From assembly GCF_900167015.1 (NCBI RefSeq), contig NZ_FUXX01000011.1, forward strand, positions 1 to 63,056: a stretch of DNA of 63,056 bases, read 5' to 3'. A program made the position numbers and the translations under genes. Below are positions 54,777 through 63,056 of this stretch, in pieces. The first letter of the stretch is position 1. Each line of letters starts with the position of its first letter. The notes below the pieces were generated by a model that was not told the origin of the DNA, searched no databases, and saw only the letters and a program-made list of their open reading frames with translations. The DNA is from Succinivibrio dextrinosolvens DSM 3072 (GTDB lineage Bacteria; Pseudomonadota; Gammaproteobacteria; Enterobacterales; Succinivibrionaceae).

Positions 54777-55512
54777 GAGATTTGAATAGTGCTTTAAATA
54801 ATACGTAAGGCAGTCTTAAGATCATGGTTGTACAGAGAACTGTATGAATGATGGAGATCTTAAGCTGGTCAGATACTTTGAAATTTGAATAACCGTTTTT
54901 AGGATAATCAACCTTTGTTTCAAAGAATTCTATTGGAGCACCTGCCCATTTAAGTCTTACCAGAATTTCAATATCAAAGGTCATTCCGAAGTTAAGGTTA
55001 CAGTCTTTTGCACACTGACAGGTTAAATCAACCGGATAGGCTCTAAAGCCAATCATGGCATCTTTAATTTCATTGCTTAAGGTTTCAAGCTTTACAAAGA
55101 AATTGGTGATTTTACGTCCTATAACGCGGGATTTTGGCGCATTATCATCGTAGATTGGACAGCCTGAAACTACTGCATCAGGATTTTCATTGATGATGTC
55201 AGTAATCTTAGGAATATCCTCAACACAGTGCTGTCCGTCAGCGTCAATCTGAATTGCGTGGGTAAATCTGTTTTCCTTTGCAAAGAGGAGCCCCGTGAGG
55301 ACAGAACCTCCCTTGCCTTTATTCTCATCGTGATGAAGAAGAAAGACGTCTCTTAGATTCTCACAGATTTTATAAAGCTCCATAGCATCCTCTTTACTGT
55401 TGCCGTCATCAACAACAATAATCGGAAAACCATAGGACAATAATCTCTGAATTACCCCTGCAATTTTATCTGTATGTTTATAACAGGGGATAATTACGCA
55501 AATCTTAGGCAT
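54763..55512 (-). CDS. Family 2 glycosyltransferase of the APE cluster
   Basis: This 249-residue GT-A enzyme begins ICVIIPCYKHTDKIAGVIQR, with the nucleotide-sugar site in PIIVVDDGNSKEDA and the DxD-like metal motif in AIQIDADGQHCVEDI. A hydrophobic C-terminal segment may bind the membrane. In APE clusters a GT2 of this kind probably builds the glycolipid part that carries the polyene. Donor and acceptor are unknown. Confidence 0.9.
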   Translation of the reverse strand: MPKICVIIPCYKHTDKIAGVIQRLLSYGFPIIVVDDGNSKEDAMELYKICENLRDVFLLHHDENKGKGGSVLTGLLFAKENRFTHAIQIDADGQHCVEDIPKITDIINENPDAVVSGCPIYDDNAPKSRVIGRKITNFFVKLETLSNEIKDAMIGFRAYPVDLTCQCAKDCNLNFGMTFDIEILVRLKWAGAPIEFFETKVDYPKNGYSNFKVSDQLKISIIHTVLCTTMILRLPYVLFKALFKSHDSK

Positions 55513-55527
55513 ATAGTTTTAATTTAT

Positions 55528-55875
55528 CTATTCTGTTACAAGCTTGCCGGATGATGCCTTTTCATTATCCTTTGAGGTAATAATATACTCAAATGCAAGT
55601 CTCTTTTTCTCTGGCAGATATTCTAAGGTAAGCTTAACTCTGTCATTTGGCAGAATTGGTGAGGTAAATTTTACAGCAGTGGAACCGCCTTCAAATTTTA
55701 TATTAAAAAGTTCCTCTGAAAATTCCTGAGCCCAGCCTATCTGTACGACTCCAGGAAGAACCTTCTGAGCCTCAAAGTGACCTTCAAAATAATATAAATC
55801 AGGATTTATTACCATATCCACAACGGCTTTGTTTTCACTGATTCTGCTGGTTGTAAAAAAATTAGGCTTTATCAT
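55528..55875 (-). CDS. ApeI-type hot-dog dehydratase of the APE cluster
   Basis: This 115-residue single hot-dog domain contains YYFEGHFEAQKVLPGVVQIG, matching the FxGHFP-x-PG-Q pattern of FabA/FabZ dehydratases, with the catalytic His in GHF. It is shorter than FabZ and matches the ApeI family. It is the second dehydratase of the cluster. Its start overlaps the AMP-ligase end by 14 bp. Confidence 0.85.
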   Translation of the reverse strand: MIKPNFFTTSRISENKAVVDMVINPDLYYFEGHFEAQKVLPGVVQIGWAQEFSEELFNIKFEGGSTAVKFTSPILPNDRVKLTLEYLPEKKRLAFEYIITSKDNEKASSGKLVTE

Positions 55876-57283
55876 TGAAAAGCTCCTCTAGCAATGGAGT
55901 TATTCTTTTTCCCATATGATTTACTGGGATTGTTTCAACAATTCTAAAATATCTTGGAATTGCTACTGCAGGAAGATAACCTTTTAGATATTCCTTTAAA
56001 GCATTTACCACTGATTTTCTGTCAAATGATGCATCGTTTTGATTATTTATATTCTGAGCAATACTCTCATTATTCAGAACACATACTGCTCCGATGCAGG
56101 CTCTTCTGTTTCTGGTAATAACCAGTGCAACAGCATCCTTTATCAGAGGATTATCCTTTAAAAGTTTTTCAATCTGAGTCAGACTTACTCGATTCTCTTC
56201 TATTTTTACAATTTTATCCTTGCGGCCGGTAATTCTAAAGTACGGACCTTCAAATTCGAGATTATCGTCAATTCTGTCATAACCATCAGACATCAGAGAA
56301 TCAAGTTTATAGCCGTCCTCTGTTTTTACGAATTTAACGGCACTGAAAGGAATAAAGAGTGGTTTATCACCTCTGTTGTCTCTGTGTGCCATGCTGTTGC
56401 TCTCGGTAGAACCGTAGATTTCGGTTACAGGACATTCTGACCATCTGAAAAAATCAAGAGCTGCATCATCAGGCATTGGAGAGCCTGCTGATAGACAGAG
56501 ACGTATATCTGGAGCCTTGATATGTGTATCAAGTCTTTTAACAAAAGCTGGTGATGTAATAAGAGCCACACTCTCTGTGTAGTTTTCAAGTTCCTCCGGG
56601 AAGCGAATCATATATGTAGTCATTGGTATATGACGCAGTATCGGCATAAAGATTCTGTAGGTAAGACCATACATATGATATGGCGGAACTGTAGAGATAA
56701 GTTTTAGATTATCAATACTCTCAAGTGAATCAGAAAGTTCATAGGAGCAGGTGATATCTATCTGCATGCTTTTAAGAGACTTGTTGACTCTTTTACTTTT
56801 GCCGGTTGTACCTGAGGTATAGAAGATAATAGGGGATTTCTCATCTAAAGATGAAAAGAGGTTATCGGGCTCTGTCTCTGATTCTAATGACTTCTGCTCT
56901 GTATAGAATTCCTCTGCTTTATTTAGAAGCTTTGAAAAATCATATGAAGGTACAGCTATGCCTTCAATATTCAGATCAGAGATTACAAGATCAGCCTTTT
57001 CTTTTATATCATCAAAGGTATGTGCTGTGATGTTTCCTAAAAGAACAGGTGTCTTTCTTGCGTACATGGCTGCAATAAAGGCAATACTGAAACTATAGGC
57101 ATTCTCGATACAGATAGCGATATTCTTTACAGAATTATCCTGAAAAAGCCATAATCCCAGAGCTTTGATAGAATCTGTAAAATCCTTATGTGTGAATGAT
57201 TTGTTCTTAGAGTAAGCAACTATCTTATGCTTATCGTAATTTCCAAATAGAGCCTCATGCAGGCTTAACTCATTTCTTTTCAT
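55862..57283 (-). CDS. AMP-forming acyl-CoA/ACP ligase of the APE cluster
   Basis: This 473-residue ANL-superfamily enzyme should activate the aromatic starter acid and load it onto an ACP. Visible motifs are PIIFYTSGTTGKSKRVNKSL (A3 P-loop), EIYGSTESNSMAHR (A5), YFRITGRKDKIVKIEENRVS (A7/A8) and the C-terminal NHMGKRITP (A10 Lys). No gene making the aromatic acid (ammonia-lyase or chorismate lyase) is seen in the window. It overlaps both neighbours by 14 bp. Confidence 0.88.
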   Translation of the reverse strand: MKRNELSLHEALFGNYDKHKIVAYSKNKSFTHKDFTDSIKALGLWLFQDNSVKNIAICIENAYSFSIAFIAAMYARKTPVLLGNITAHTFDDIKEKADLVISDLNIEGIAVPSYDFSKLLNKAEEFYTEQKSLESETEPDNLFSSLDEKSPIIFYTSGTTGKSKRVNKSLKSMQIDITCSYELSDSLESIDNLKLISTVPPYHMYGLTYRIFMPILRHIPMTTYMIRFPEELENYTESVALITSPAFVKRLDTHIKAPDIRLCLSAGSPMPDDAALDFFRWSECPVTEIYGSTESNSMAHRDNRGDKPLFIPFSAVKFVKTEDGYKLDSLMSDGYDRIDDNLEFEGPYFRITGRKDKIVKIEENRVSLTQIEKLLKDNPLIKDAVALVITRNRRACIGAVCVLNNESIAQNINNQNDASFDRKSVVNALKEYLKGYLPAVAIPRYFRIVETIPVNHMGKRITPLLEELFNDKA

Positions 57284-57842
57284 GAATTCGTCTGAAAATC
57301 ATTCTGGCAAGATACTCACAGCCTGCCAGTGTTCCGATTAAAATATATGCAATAAATCCGTTGTATAAGGTCCAGGTTTCAACAGTACAGTACTGCGATG
57401 TAATAAATGCCATGGCTCCGTTTGCCATAAAGAAGATTACCCAGACCTTGGTTACTGTTCGTGTATACTCAATAGCGTAATCAGGAAGCTCCTTATCATA
57501 AAGGAGAGCCAGTCTTGTGATTATGGGCTTTTGTGAGAATAAAGATCCTCCGAATACAAAGAACAGCACTGCATTTACACATACAGGGTAATACATTGCA
57601 ATCCTCTGTGAGTCTGCTATAAAAGCGATAATGCAGATAACTGTAGCGCAGAGTGCACTTATAGATGCTAAAAGTGTTTTTATTCCTTTAGAATTTCTAA
57701 GATAGGCTATTCTTACAATAAAAATAACCGCAAGTATCGGCAGAAGAATATTCAGAAGATTGAAGCTTACCCCTAAATAGATAAAAAAAGGGTAAGCTAT
57801 AATTCCGCATATACACAGAAGAGATATCAGTCTCTTTGGCAT
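57270..57842 (-). CDS. Small integral membrane protein of the APE cluster
   Basis: This 190-residue protein has about five transmembrane helices (LISLLCICGIIAYPFFIYLG, LLNILLPILAVIFIVRIAYL and others). It resembles the COG4648-type membrane protein found beside the ligase and ACPs in APE clusters. No catalytic motif is recognisable. A role in placing the synthase at the membrane is conjecture. Confidence 0.72.
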   Translation of the reverse strand: MPKRLISLLCICGIIAYPFFIYLGVSFNLLNILLPILAVIFIVRIAYLRNSKGIKTLLASISALCATVICIIAFIADSQRIAMYYPVCVNAVLFFVFGGSLFSQKPIITRLALLYDKELPDYAIEYTRTVTKVWVIFFMANGAMAFITSQYCTVETWTLYNGFIAYILIGTLAGCEYLARMIFRRIHEKK

Positions 57843-57846
57843 TTCT

Positions 57847-58095
57847 CTAGCTGTTGTTTACCAGTTTGTATACTACATCCACAACATCCTGAACAGTGCG
57901 AACGTTCTTGAATTCCTCCGGCATGATTTTCTTGCCGATGGTTTTCTGAAGTTTTACCACCAAATCAATTGCATCTATACTATCCAGTTCAAGCTCCTCA
58001 AAAAGCTTGCTTTCAGGTTTTATCTCTGAAGGCTCTATCTCAAAAAGAGATGCTAACATCTGCTGAATCTGGGTAAATATTTCCTGTTGTGTCAT
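57847..58095 (-). CDS. Acyl carrier protein (second) of the APE cluster
   Basis: This 82-residue ACP has a phosphopantetheine site in ELELDSIDAIDLV (Ser39). It differs from the companion ACP at 58188 in sequence around the site, which fits a split of tasks between starter loading and elongation. Confidence 0.93.
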   Translation of the reverse strand: MTQQEIFTQIQQMLASLFEIEPSEIKPESKLFEELELDSIDAIDLVVKLQKTIGKKIMPEEFKNVRTVQDVVDVVYKLVNNS

Positions 58096-58187
58096 TTTTA
58101 GTACTCTTTTTTTATTTATTTTAATACGTTACTGAGTATCTGTCTGTGACCTTTGGCCACGTATCTCATACCTAATAAGAAAATCAG

Positions 58188-58445
58188 TTATTCTTTATGC
58201 TCACTGATGTATTTGGCTAGTGTTTCTACAGAATAGAAGCATTTCTTCATCTCCTCATTATCAGCAGATAAAGTAACTCCGTATTTCTGTTTAATAGCCA
58301 TTCCCAGTTCAAGGGCATCAATTGAGTCTAGTCCAAGACCATCAACGAAAAGAGGTGCTTCTGTCTCAATATCCTCAATCCCGATGTCCTCAAGATTAAG
58401 AGAATCGATAATAAGCTGCTTGATTTCGTCATATAGCTCTTTCAT
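58188..58445 (-). CDS. Acyl carrier protein (first) of the APE cluster
   Basis: This 85-residue ACP has the motif VDGLGLDSIDALELGM, with the attachment Ser at 41. A 92-bp gap, the largest in the operon, separates it from the second ACP; the gap holds no clear hairpin but could carry a second promoter or processing site. Confidence 0.93.
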   Translation of the reverse strand: MKELYDEIKQLIIDSLNLEDIGIEDIETEAPLFVDGLGLDSIDALELGMAIKQKYGVTLSADNEEMKKCFYSVETLAKYISEHKE

Positions 58446-58453
58446 AAAAAATC

Positions 58454-59254
58454 CTATATCCTTGTTTTAATCAAATTCTGTAAATGCTTTGCCATAAGTC
58501 TTGATACTGCAGAATCTTCCTTGTCTGCATACTGTTCTCTAAACTCTTTTGTATCAAAACTGTCTAAAAATGTAATTCTGTACTCAAGTATTCCTGTAAA
58601 GATTGTATACCATGGGGTATTTTTTCTTACGCAGTCACCATGGAATTTTATAACAGCAGGTCTTATTTTAAAGTTTTCTGTTAGGGCAATACTTGAAAAG
58701 CCATGGGTAAATTTTAATTTATTTTCATCAAGTGTTCTAGTTCCTTCGGGGAAAATGATGAGATTGTCTCCATTTAAAAGCGAAGTTCTGCATTTTTCTA
58801 CAATCTTTTCGGTCTCTTCACTGTTTGCAATATATCTGTTACATTTTGCAATCCCCTTCATAAAGGGATTGTGGATGATAGCCTCCTTCATAAGACAGGT
58901 GGCATGAGGCACAACTGATATGAAAAGCACAATATCAAGAAGAGAAGGGTGATTGGCGATGAAGATTGTTCCTCTGTCATTCGCTATTTTATCTGTACCC
59001 TCAATTCTGATTCTGAAGATTCTACATACTACTCCTGAGAATAGATATAGCTTAAAACTGGATGCTGTAATTCTGCGTGACAGATCGGTAAGCCTGTTCT
59101 CATCCTTTATAAAGACTGATAAAAGTCTGAAAACAATCTGAGATAGAAACAGGGCACCAAGACCAAAGACACTAAAGAAGATGGCTGCAAAAAATACTCG
59201 TACAGGCCCCATTATATAAAGGCCTGTTTTTCTGAGTAATCCATTTTGGCTCAT
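58454..59254 (-). CDS. PlsC-like 1-acyl-glycerol-phosphate acyltransferase of the APE cluster
   Basis: This 266-residue acyltransferase has an N-terminal membrane helix (about 15-35), the HX4D motif in FIANHPSLLDIVLF at about 100, and the glycerol-phosphate binding block LIIFPEGTRTLDENKLKF. It could make the lipid anchor of the aryl polyene. It abuts the preceding gene without a gap. Confidence 0.88.
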   Translation of the reverse strand: MSQNGLLRKTGLYIMGPVRVFFAAIFFSVFGLGALFLSQIVFRLLSVFIKDENRLTDLSRRITASSFKLYLFSGVVCRIFRIRIEGTDKIANDRGTIFIANHPSLLDIVLFISVVPHATCLMKEAIIHNPFMKGIAKCNRYIANSEETEKIVEKCRTSLLNGDNLIIFPEGTRTLDENKLKFTHGFSSIALTENFKIRPAVIKFHGDCVRKNTPWYTIFTGILEYRITFLDSFDTKEFREQYADKEDSAVSRLMAKHLQNLIKTRI

Positions 59255-59992
59255 TTAGTGTTTATCCTGCTGTTCTATCTGCCAGGTACAGTTCTGTCCT
59301 TCTAAAGAATATGCTTTGGTGTTTTTTACAAAATTCTTTAAAAACTCAATTACCTGAGGAAATTCGGTTGTATCGACAGATGCTGTCTGGGTGTTTTTAG
59401 TTACTTTTATATCATCTCCATTTGTCAGAATAAGACCAATGGCATAAGGAAAGTTTGGAGTGTATTCTCTTAGGTAACCTGTGTAAAAGGTTGGAATTGT
59501 AACCTCATAATCTACAAGTAGAACCTTTTTATAATCAGTCTGAAGCATTGCATAGGCATCGATAAGAGCCTGCATGAAGGTATCTTTGCCTGAGCTTACA
59601 GAGGTTGATGGTATTTTTGCCTTATTTAGAATAGTAAAGTTACCTACACCGCAGTTATGTACAGACATTGAAAAATCGGTAGGTGAACACTCTCTACCTG
59701 AGGTTACCGCATCAAGGATTTTAAAGTTATGCTCAATCTCGCCTGATCTGCTTGAATAAATCACAGCATCGATATCAGGGTGTTTTTCAAGAAGAAGAGT
59801 TCCTACATCTACAGCCATACGACAGCCGATGCTAAGACGTCTAGCTGTCATCATGGGAATCTTCTCAGGCTTAGGTGGTTTGTTTTCCTTATCAATCTCT
59901 CGTGTACCGTTAATAACTTCCTCAAACTGTTCATTATTTACGATATCAAAGGCTTTGATTCTGTAATCTGCAATAGCTAAATTAAAGTTCAT
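59255..59992 (-). CDS. Short ketosynthase-like (chain-length-factor type) protein of the APE cluster
   Basis: This 245-residue protein corresponds to the N-terminal half of a ketosynthase (PF13723-like). AVIYSSRSGEIEHNFKIL and FSMSVHNCGVGNFTILNKAK match this group. The catalytic Cys context of active ketosynthases and the later His residues are missing. In studied APE systems a protein of this kind pairs with an active ketosynthase. It starts 5 nt after the methyltransferase gene ends. Confidence 0.83.
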   Translation of the reverse strand: MNFNLAIADYRIKAFDIVNNEQFEEVINGTREIDKENKPPKPEKIPMMTARRLSIGCRMAVDVGTLLLEKHPDIDAVIYSSRSGEIEHNFKILDAVTSGRECSPTDFSMSVHNCGVGNFTILNKAKIPSTSVSSGKDTFMQALIDAYAMLQTDYKKVLLVDYEVTIPTFYTGYLREYTPNFPYAIGLILTNGDDIKVTKNTQTASVDTTEFPQVIEFLKNFVKNTKAYSLEGQNCTWQIEQQDKH

Positions 59993-59997
59993 ATTTA

Positions 59998-61071
59998 CTA
60001 AACTCTCTTTTTGCAGATAAACATTGAATTACTGATACCAAGATTATCTACTATCTTTTCAACTGTGAATCCTGCATCCTCGATAAGATTTGTCAGCATA
60101 TCTGTTGTAAAGAATCTTGAATGGCCGTTGGCTATGGCGCTAAAGTACAGAGATCCGGCATTAATTGAAAACTTTGCGGCATCAAACTTCTGTCTGTCTG
60201 CAATAGGTTCAAGGATACATACATGAGCATCATCCTTTATAACCTTATTTATAGCTGTAAGTATATTGTGTACATGTTCAGGCGCAAAGCAGTCTAAAAA
60301 CTGGCTCATCCACCAGATATCAGCCTCACCTTTTAAAACAGGATTTGACAGAATATCAACAGCCATAAAATCAACTCTGTCTGAAAGATTGTGAACATCA
60401 ATATTCTTTTGTGCCATCTTTATCTGAGATGGTAAATCCAGAATAGTAACCTTTACGTCATTAAGTCTGTTGCAGCATTCAATTGCAAATTTGCCGGTGT
60501 TACCTCCAACATCATATACAACCTTTGGGTTGAACAGCTCAAAAAGCTTATCAATTGCAGGTGTGAAAGAGGTCTGAGAGTAGAGATGATCCCAGTCAAA
60601 CCATGCTTTTTTTGCATTCTCTGGTAATTCAGATAAATGAGGGTAGATAGTCTCCCATTCAGGATTAAATTCTGAAAGTCCACAAGGCTTGTGAGACGAT
60701 AAAGACTCATCAAGTTTATCAAATGCTTTGTAGCAGACATGCTTTGTAAAATCAAAGTTGATTCTGGTCATGTTGTCATTTTCAAGAAAATAACCAACCT
60801 TCGTAAGCATGTATTTTTTATCGGAGGATAATTTTACAATTTCACCTGCTAAAGCCATCTCTAAAAGAACCTCCAGAGCATATCTGCTTAGATCTGATTT
60901 ATTGCATAAATCCTCTATGGAAAGACCTTCTTTTGACTTGTCTAAAAGAGCAAGAATGCTGTGATTTCTTAAAGTGTATACAGTCTGGAACAGAATTGGA
61001 GCGCAGGAGAGATACTGGGCTTTTGAAATGGCTTCAAAGGCGCTTATATTTTTAGAATTAGTTGTTTTCAT
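59998..61071 (-). CDS. SAM-dependent methyltransferase of the APE cluster
   Basis: This 357-residue O-methyltransferase has an N-terminal winged-helix dimerisation domain (ILALLDKSKEGLSIEDLCNK) and a Rossmann domain with VVYDVGGNTGKFAIEC (SAM motif I, about 190-205), VTILDLPSQI and WWMSQFLDCFAPEHV. It probably methylates the aryl head group, a known APE decoration. It is the first gene of the 18-gene operon. AGGA lies 8 nt ahead of the ATG. Confidence 0.88.
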   Translation of the reverse strand: MKTTNSKNISAFEAISKAQYLSCAPILFQTVYTLRNHSILALLDKSKEGLSIEDLCNKSDLSRYALEVLLEMALAGEIVKLSSDKKYMLTKVGYFLENDNMTRINFDFTKHVCYKAFDKLDESLSSHKPCGLSEFNPEWETIYPHLSELPENAKKAWFDWDHLYSQTSFTPAIDKLFELFNPKVVYDVGGNTGKFAIECCNRLNDVKVTILDLPSQIKMAQKNIDVHNLSDRVDFMAVDILSNPVLKGEADIWWMSQFLDCFAPEHVHNILTAINKVIKDDAHVCILEPIADRQKFDAAKFSINAGSLYFSAIANGHSRFFTTDMLTNLIEDAGFTVEKIVDNLGISNSMFICKKRV

Positions 61072-61718
61072 ATAAAGGATCCTGAATTTTGGATAATTTT
61101 GCCAAAAACAGATTTTTTTTCAAGAGTGAATTTAGATAATGATAATAGCTGTATATGAGGAAAGACTTATTTGTGTCTGAGGTTATGTTTATAACTAAGG
61201 AATAATAAAGAAAAACAGTATGTTATAAAGATGAATTTCTATGAAATTTTCTTAGTAAAAAAATAAAGAGATATCTAAAATATTGTGTGAGTTAAAATCC
61301 CCAAACAGTCAAAATTTATCTAAATTGTCGGTAAATCCACCATAATTATGACGAAGATAACGTTTTACTTTTTTATACTTTTTAATAAATTTGAAAAATA
61401 TTAAAAAGCCTATCTAAGCCGACAGAAAAAACATTTGTGACTAAATATTGTTAAATAATATTTAAATAAACATAGAAATAAGTGTGATTTGTGTTTTAAA
61501 AAATGCTTAATAATCAGATAAATGAAAAACTGTTTTAAGCATAAAGTATATAGAAAAGTGTCGAGTTCATCACACTATAATAAAAAAAACATCAAAATAA
61601 GAAAATATTTTTAATTTCATGATTCATAAAGTTGTTTTTTAATTTGCTTTGAGTAAACTAAAAATCGTAGTCGGTTAAACGGTTACATAAAAAAATTTAA
61701 AACAAAAGGATTTATATT
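61072..61718. other. 647-bp AT-rich divergent region between the APE operon and the porin
   Basis: It must carry promoters for both the APE operon (minus) and the porin (plus). The porin start is preceded by AAAAGGA at about 61704. Isolated TGTGA/TCACA half-sites resemble CRP halves, but no full palindrome is seen. A possible porin -35/-10 pair is TTGTTT (61632) and TAAACT (61654). I see no small gene. Confidence 0.5.
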
Positions 61719-62864
61719 ATGAAAAAGTCATTATTAGCTTTAGCAGTTGTTGCAGTAGCAGCATCAGCAAACGCAGCTACCGTTTATGATAAGGACGGTA
61801 CTTCTTTAGTAGCTGGTGGTCGTGTTCAGTCTGTATTTTACAATGGAAACCACACCGGTCATAATGCTGCAGAGAATGATTCTTCAATTCAGAACTCAGC
61901 TCGTTTTAGCTTAGCTGGCAAGACACAGGTAACTGATTGGGTTTCAGGCTTAGGTTATGCTGAGTGGGATATGGATAACAAGGGTACTGGTGATGGTACT
62001 ACAGCTCGTGATCAGTATGTAGGTGCTGATTTTGGTGAGTTCGGTTTAGTAAAGGCAGGTCGTTTTGTTGATTCTGCTTACTATGCTGAAGAAGTTACCG
62101 ATCACTATGAAGATGCTGCTGGTACTGTTCAGGGTAAATTCAATGGTGAGCGTCGTGGCGGTCAGTTAGTATACATCTATGACAACTATGGTTTCCATGC
62201 TCAGGCTGGTTTACAGACTGCACAGGATAAGGCAAGTTTAGTAAACGCTGCAAAAACGGGTCTAGAAGTTGACGAGGATGCTTGGGCAATCGATTCTGGT
62301 TTCAACGGTGCTCTAGGTTACACTTTTGATGATGTTGTATTCGGACCATTATCAATTCGTGCTGGCTATAGCTATGTTAAGGGTCAGAATGACGGTGATA
62401 TCGCTAATGCTGAATCAGGTACTCCTTTCGAGAATATGAAGCATGTTACTGCTGGTATTTCTTGGGGTAATCTAAATTCAGGCTTCTACTGCGCAGCTTT
62501 ATATGAGTATGCTAAGTTAAAGTTTGATGAGCAGAGAGCTTTCTCTGTTGTTGACCCAGATTCACTTGAAGCTGTTGATTTTGAGCAGGCAAGAAACAAG
62601 GGGTTTGAGTTAGCTGTTGGTTATGCATTTGACAATGGTGTTTCTGCTTTAGTTGGCTATGAGTCTTCACATGTTAAGATTACAGAGTTTGGTGGCGAAT
62701 CAGGTACTTATAAGATTAAGAGAATTCCTGTATTCGTAAACTACAAGCTGAACTCAAACTTCAATGTATGGACTGAGGCAGGTTTCAATGCTGGTTCAGA
62801 TCATGATTTGGGCAAGAATGTTGATCGTACTGTATGGTCAGTTGGTGCTCGCTACACCTTCTAA
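61719..62864 (+). CDS. Gram-negative general porin (OmpC/OmpF type)
   Basis: This 381-residue outer-membrane beta-barrel has a signal peptide of 19 residues (cleavage after SANA). The mature chain has alternating amphipathic strands such as SARFSLAGKTQVTDWVSGLG and DQYVGADFGEFGLVKAGRF, which match the porin strand 3-4 region. The chain ends in VGARYTF with the C-terminal Phe that BAM recognises. The acidic loops resemble those of porins with cation preference; that is inference. Monocistronic, with a strong terminator. Confidence 0.93.
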   Translation: MKKSLLALAVVAVAASANAATVYDKDGTSLVAGGRVQSVFYNGNHTGHNAAENDSSIQNSARFSLAGKTQVTDWVSGLGYAEWDMDNKGTGDGTTARDQYVGADFGEFGLVKAGRFVDSAYYAEEVTDHYEDAAGTVQGKFNGERRGGQLVYIYDNYGFHAQAGLQTAQDKASLVNAAKTGLEVDEDAWAIDSGFNGALGYTFDDVVFGPLSIRAGYSYVKGQNDGDIANAESGTPFENMKHVTAGISWGNLNSGFYCAALYEYAKLKFDEQRAFSVVDPDSLEAVDFEQARNKGFELAVGYAFDNGVSALVGYESSHVKITEFGGESGTYKIKRIPVFVNYKLNSNFNVWTEAGFNAGSDHDLGKNVDRTVWSVGARYTF

Positions 62865-62894
62865 TTATTTAGTTTAATTTAACTAGATATCAAT

Positions 62895-62925
62895 ATCCCT
62901 GCAGAGATAATCTGTGGGGATTTTT
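62895..62925 (+). terminator. Rho-independent terminator of the porin gene
   Basis: ATCCCTGCAGA (62895-62905) and TCTGTGGGGAT (62911-62921) form an 11-bp stem with G-U pairs and a 5-nt loop, followed by a T run. The intron-like sequence begins directly after the last T. Confidence 0.88.
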
Positions 62926-63056
62926 GTGTATGTTCAGCATGGGCATTATCTATAGGGGGGTAGTCCCGAAGTCGCCCGCTAATGGGAAGACTTAGCAAAT
63001 CCACAAGGTGGTTACGGTGACGTGATAGCTGAAAGCAGTGGATAGCAAATCTCTGG
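62926..63056 (+). ncRNA. Probable 5' end of a group II intron (truncated by window edge)
   Basis: From 62926 the sequence reads GTGTATGTTCAGCATGGGC, close to the GTGTGCCCAGCATGGGC start of a known type of bacterial group II intron. GTTC-AGCAT-GGGC keeps the hairpin through G-U pairs. TCTATAGGGGGGTAGTCCCG and, near 63010, GGTGACGTGATAGCTGAAAG follow in the order of domain I (AGGGTGCAAGTCCCGAA and GTGACG-GAATCTGAA). The fifth base is A rather than the usual G of GUGYG. Only 131 nt are visible, so the reverse transcriptase and 3' end are outside the window. Confidence 0.65.

Noticed and set aside
61072-61718. CRP operator before the porin
   Set aside because: Only isolated TGTGA or TCACA half-sites are seen, not a spaced palindrome.

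Overview
The window is about 63 kb of AT-rich chromosome from a Gram-negative gammaproteobacterium. MsbA, LolA-like, porin, SohB, DusA, PurT and YcjX/YcjF genes support that reading. The gene mix and low GC suggest an anaerobic gut or rumen member such as Succinivibrionaceae; this placement is inference from general resemblance, not a computed result.

Layout. (1) 1-193: the last 63 codons of an ISL3-type transposase. (2) 303-10040: a RocB-like M20 protein with a degraded metal site, an OapA/LysM/M23 endopeptidase, an SHMT-like protein lacking the PLP lysine, dusA, an aldo/keto reductase, a Wzz-type chain-length protein and rplY. (3) 10162-14934: a CvfB/YitL-like S1 protein, sohB and topA. (4) 15249-24704: a surface-polysaccharide block with msbA, an undecaprenyl-phosphate sugar phosphotransferase, a GNAT + 3,4-ketoisomerase fusion, a DegT-type sugar aminotransferase, a glycosyltransferase and rfbA/rfbC/rfbB. 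With no rfbD present, the set best fits a dTDP-3-acetamido-3,6-dideoxyhexose. (5) 24973-34460: ycjX/ycjF, then convergent pbpC and a thioester-less alpha-2-macroglobulin, with a perfect 30-bp palindrome over the pbpC start. (6) 35009-37579: a two-gene O-acylation module (membrane SGNH-like protein + MBOAT). The MBOAT gene is split by a C8/G8 homopolymer that puts its first 46 codons out of frame, a strong candidate for an ON/OFF phase-variation switch. (7) 38198-46003: a chemoreceptor, a purT-DUF4250-degenerate exonuclease I operon, a low-molecular-weight tyrosine phosphatase, an AAA/DUF4143 ATPase with 33-bp tandem repeats upstream, and a galactose-binding-protein homologue. (8) 46117-61071: an 18-gene minus-strand aryl polyene (APE) cluster, apparently complete for chain building, lipid attachment and export. 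(9) 61719-63056: a porin with a strong terminator, followed at once by what looks like the 5' end of a group II intron that runs off the window.

Much of the region concerns the cell surface: a deoxyamino-sugar glycan, its chain-length control, a probably switchable acylation, an aryl polyene pigment, murein enzymes and a porin. A second theme is three proteins that keep the fold-level motifs of known enzymes (M20/RocB, SHMT, ExoI) but lack their catalytic residues. The most notable items are the phase-variable MBOAT, these pseudoenzymes, the 33-bp repeat array and the intron behind the porin terminator.
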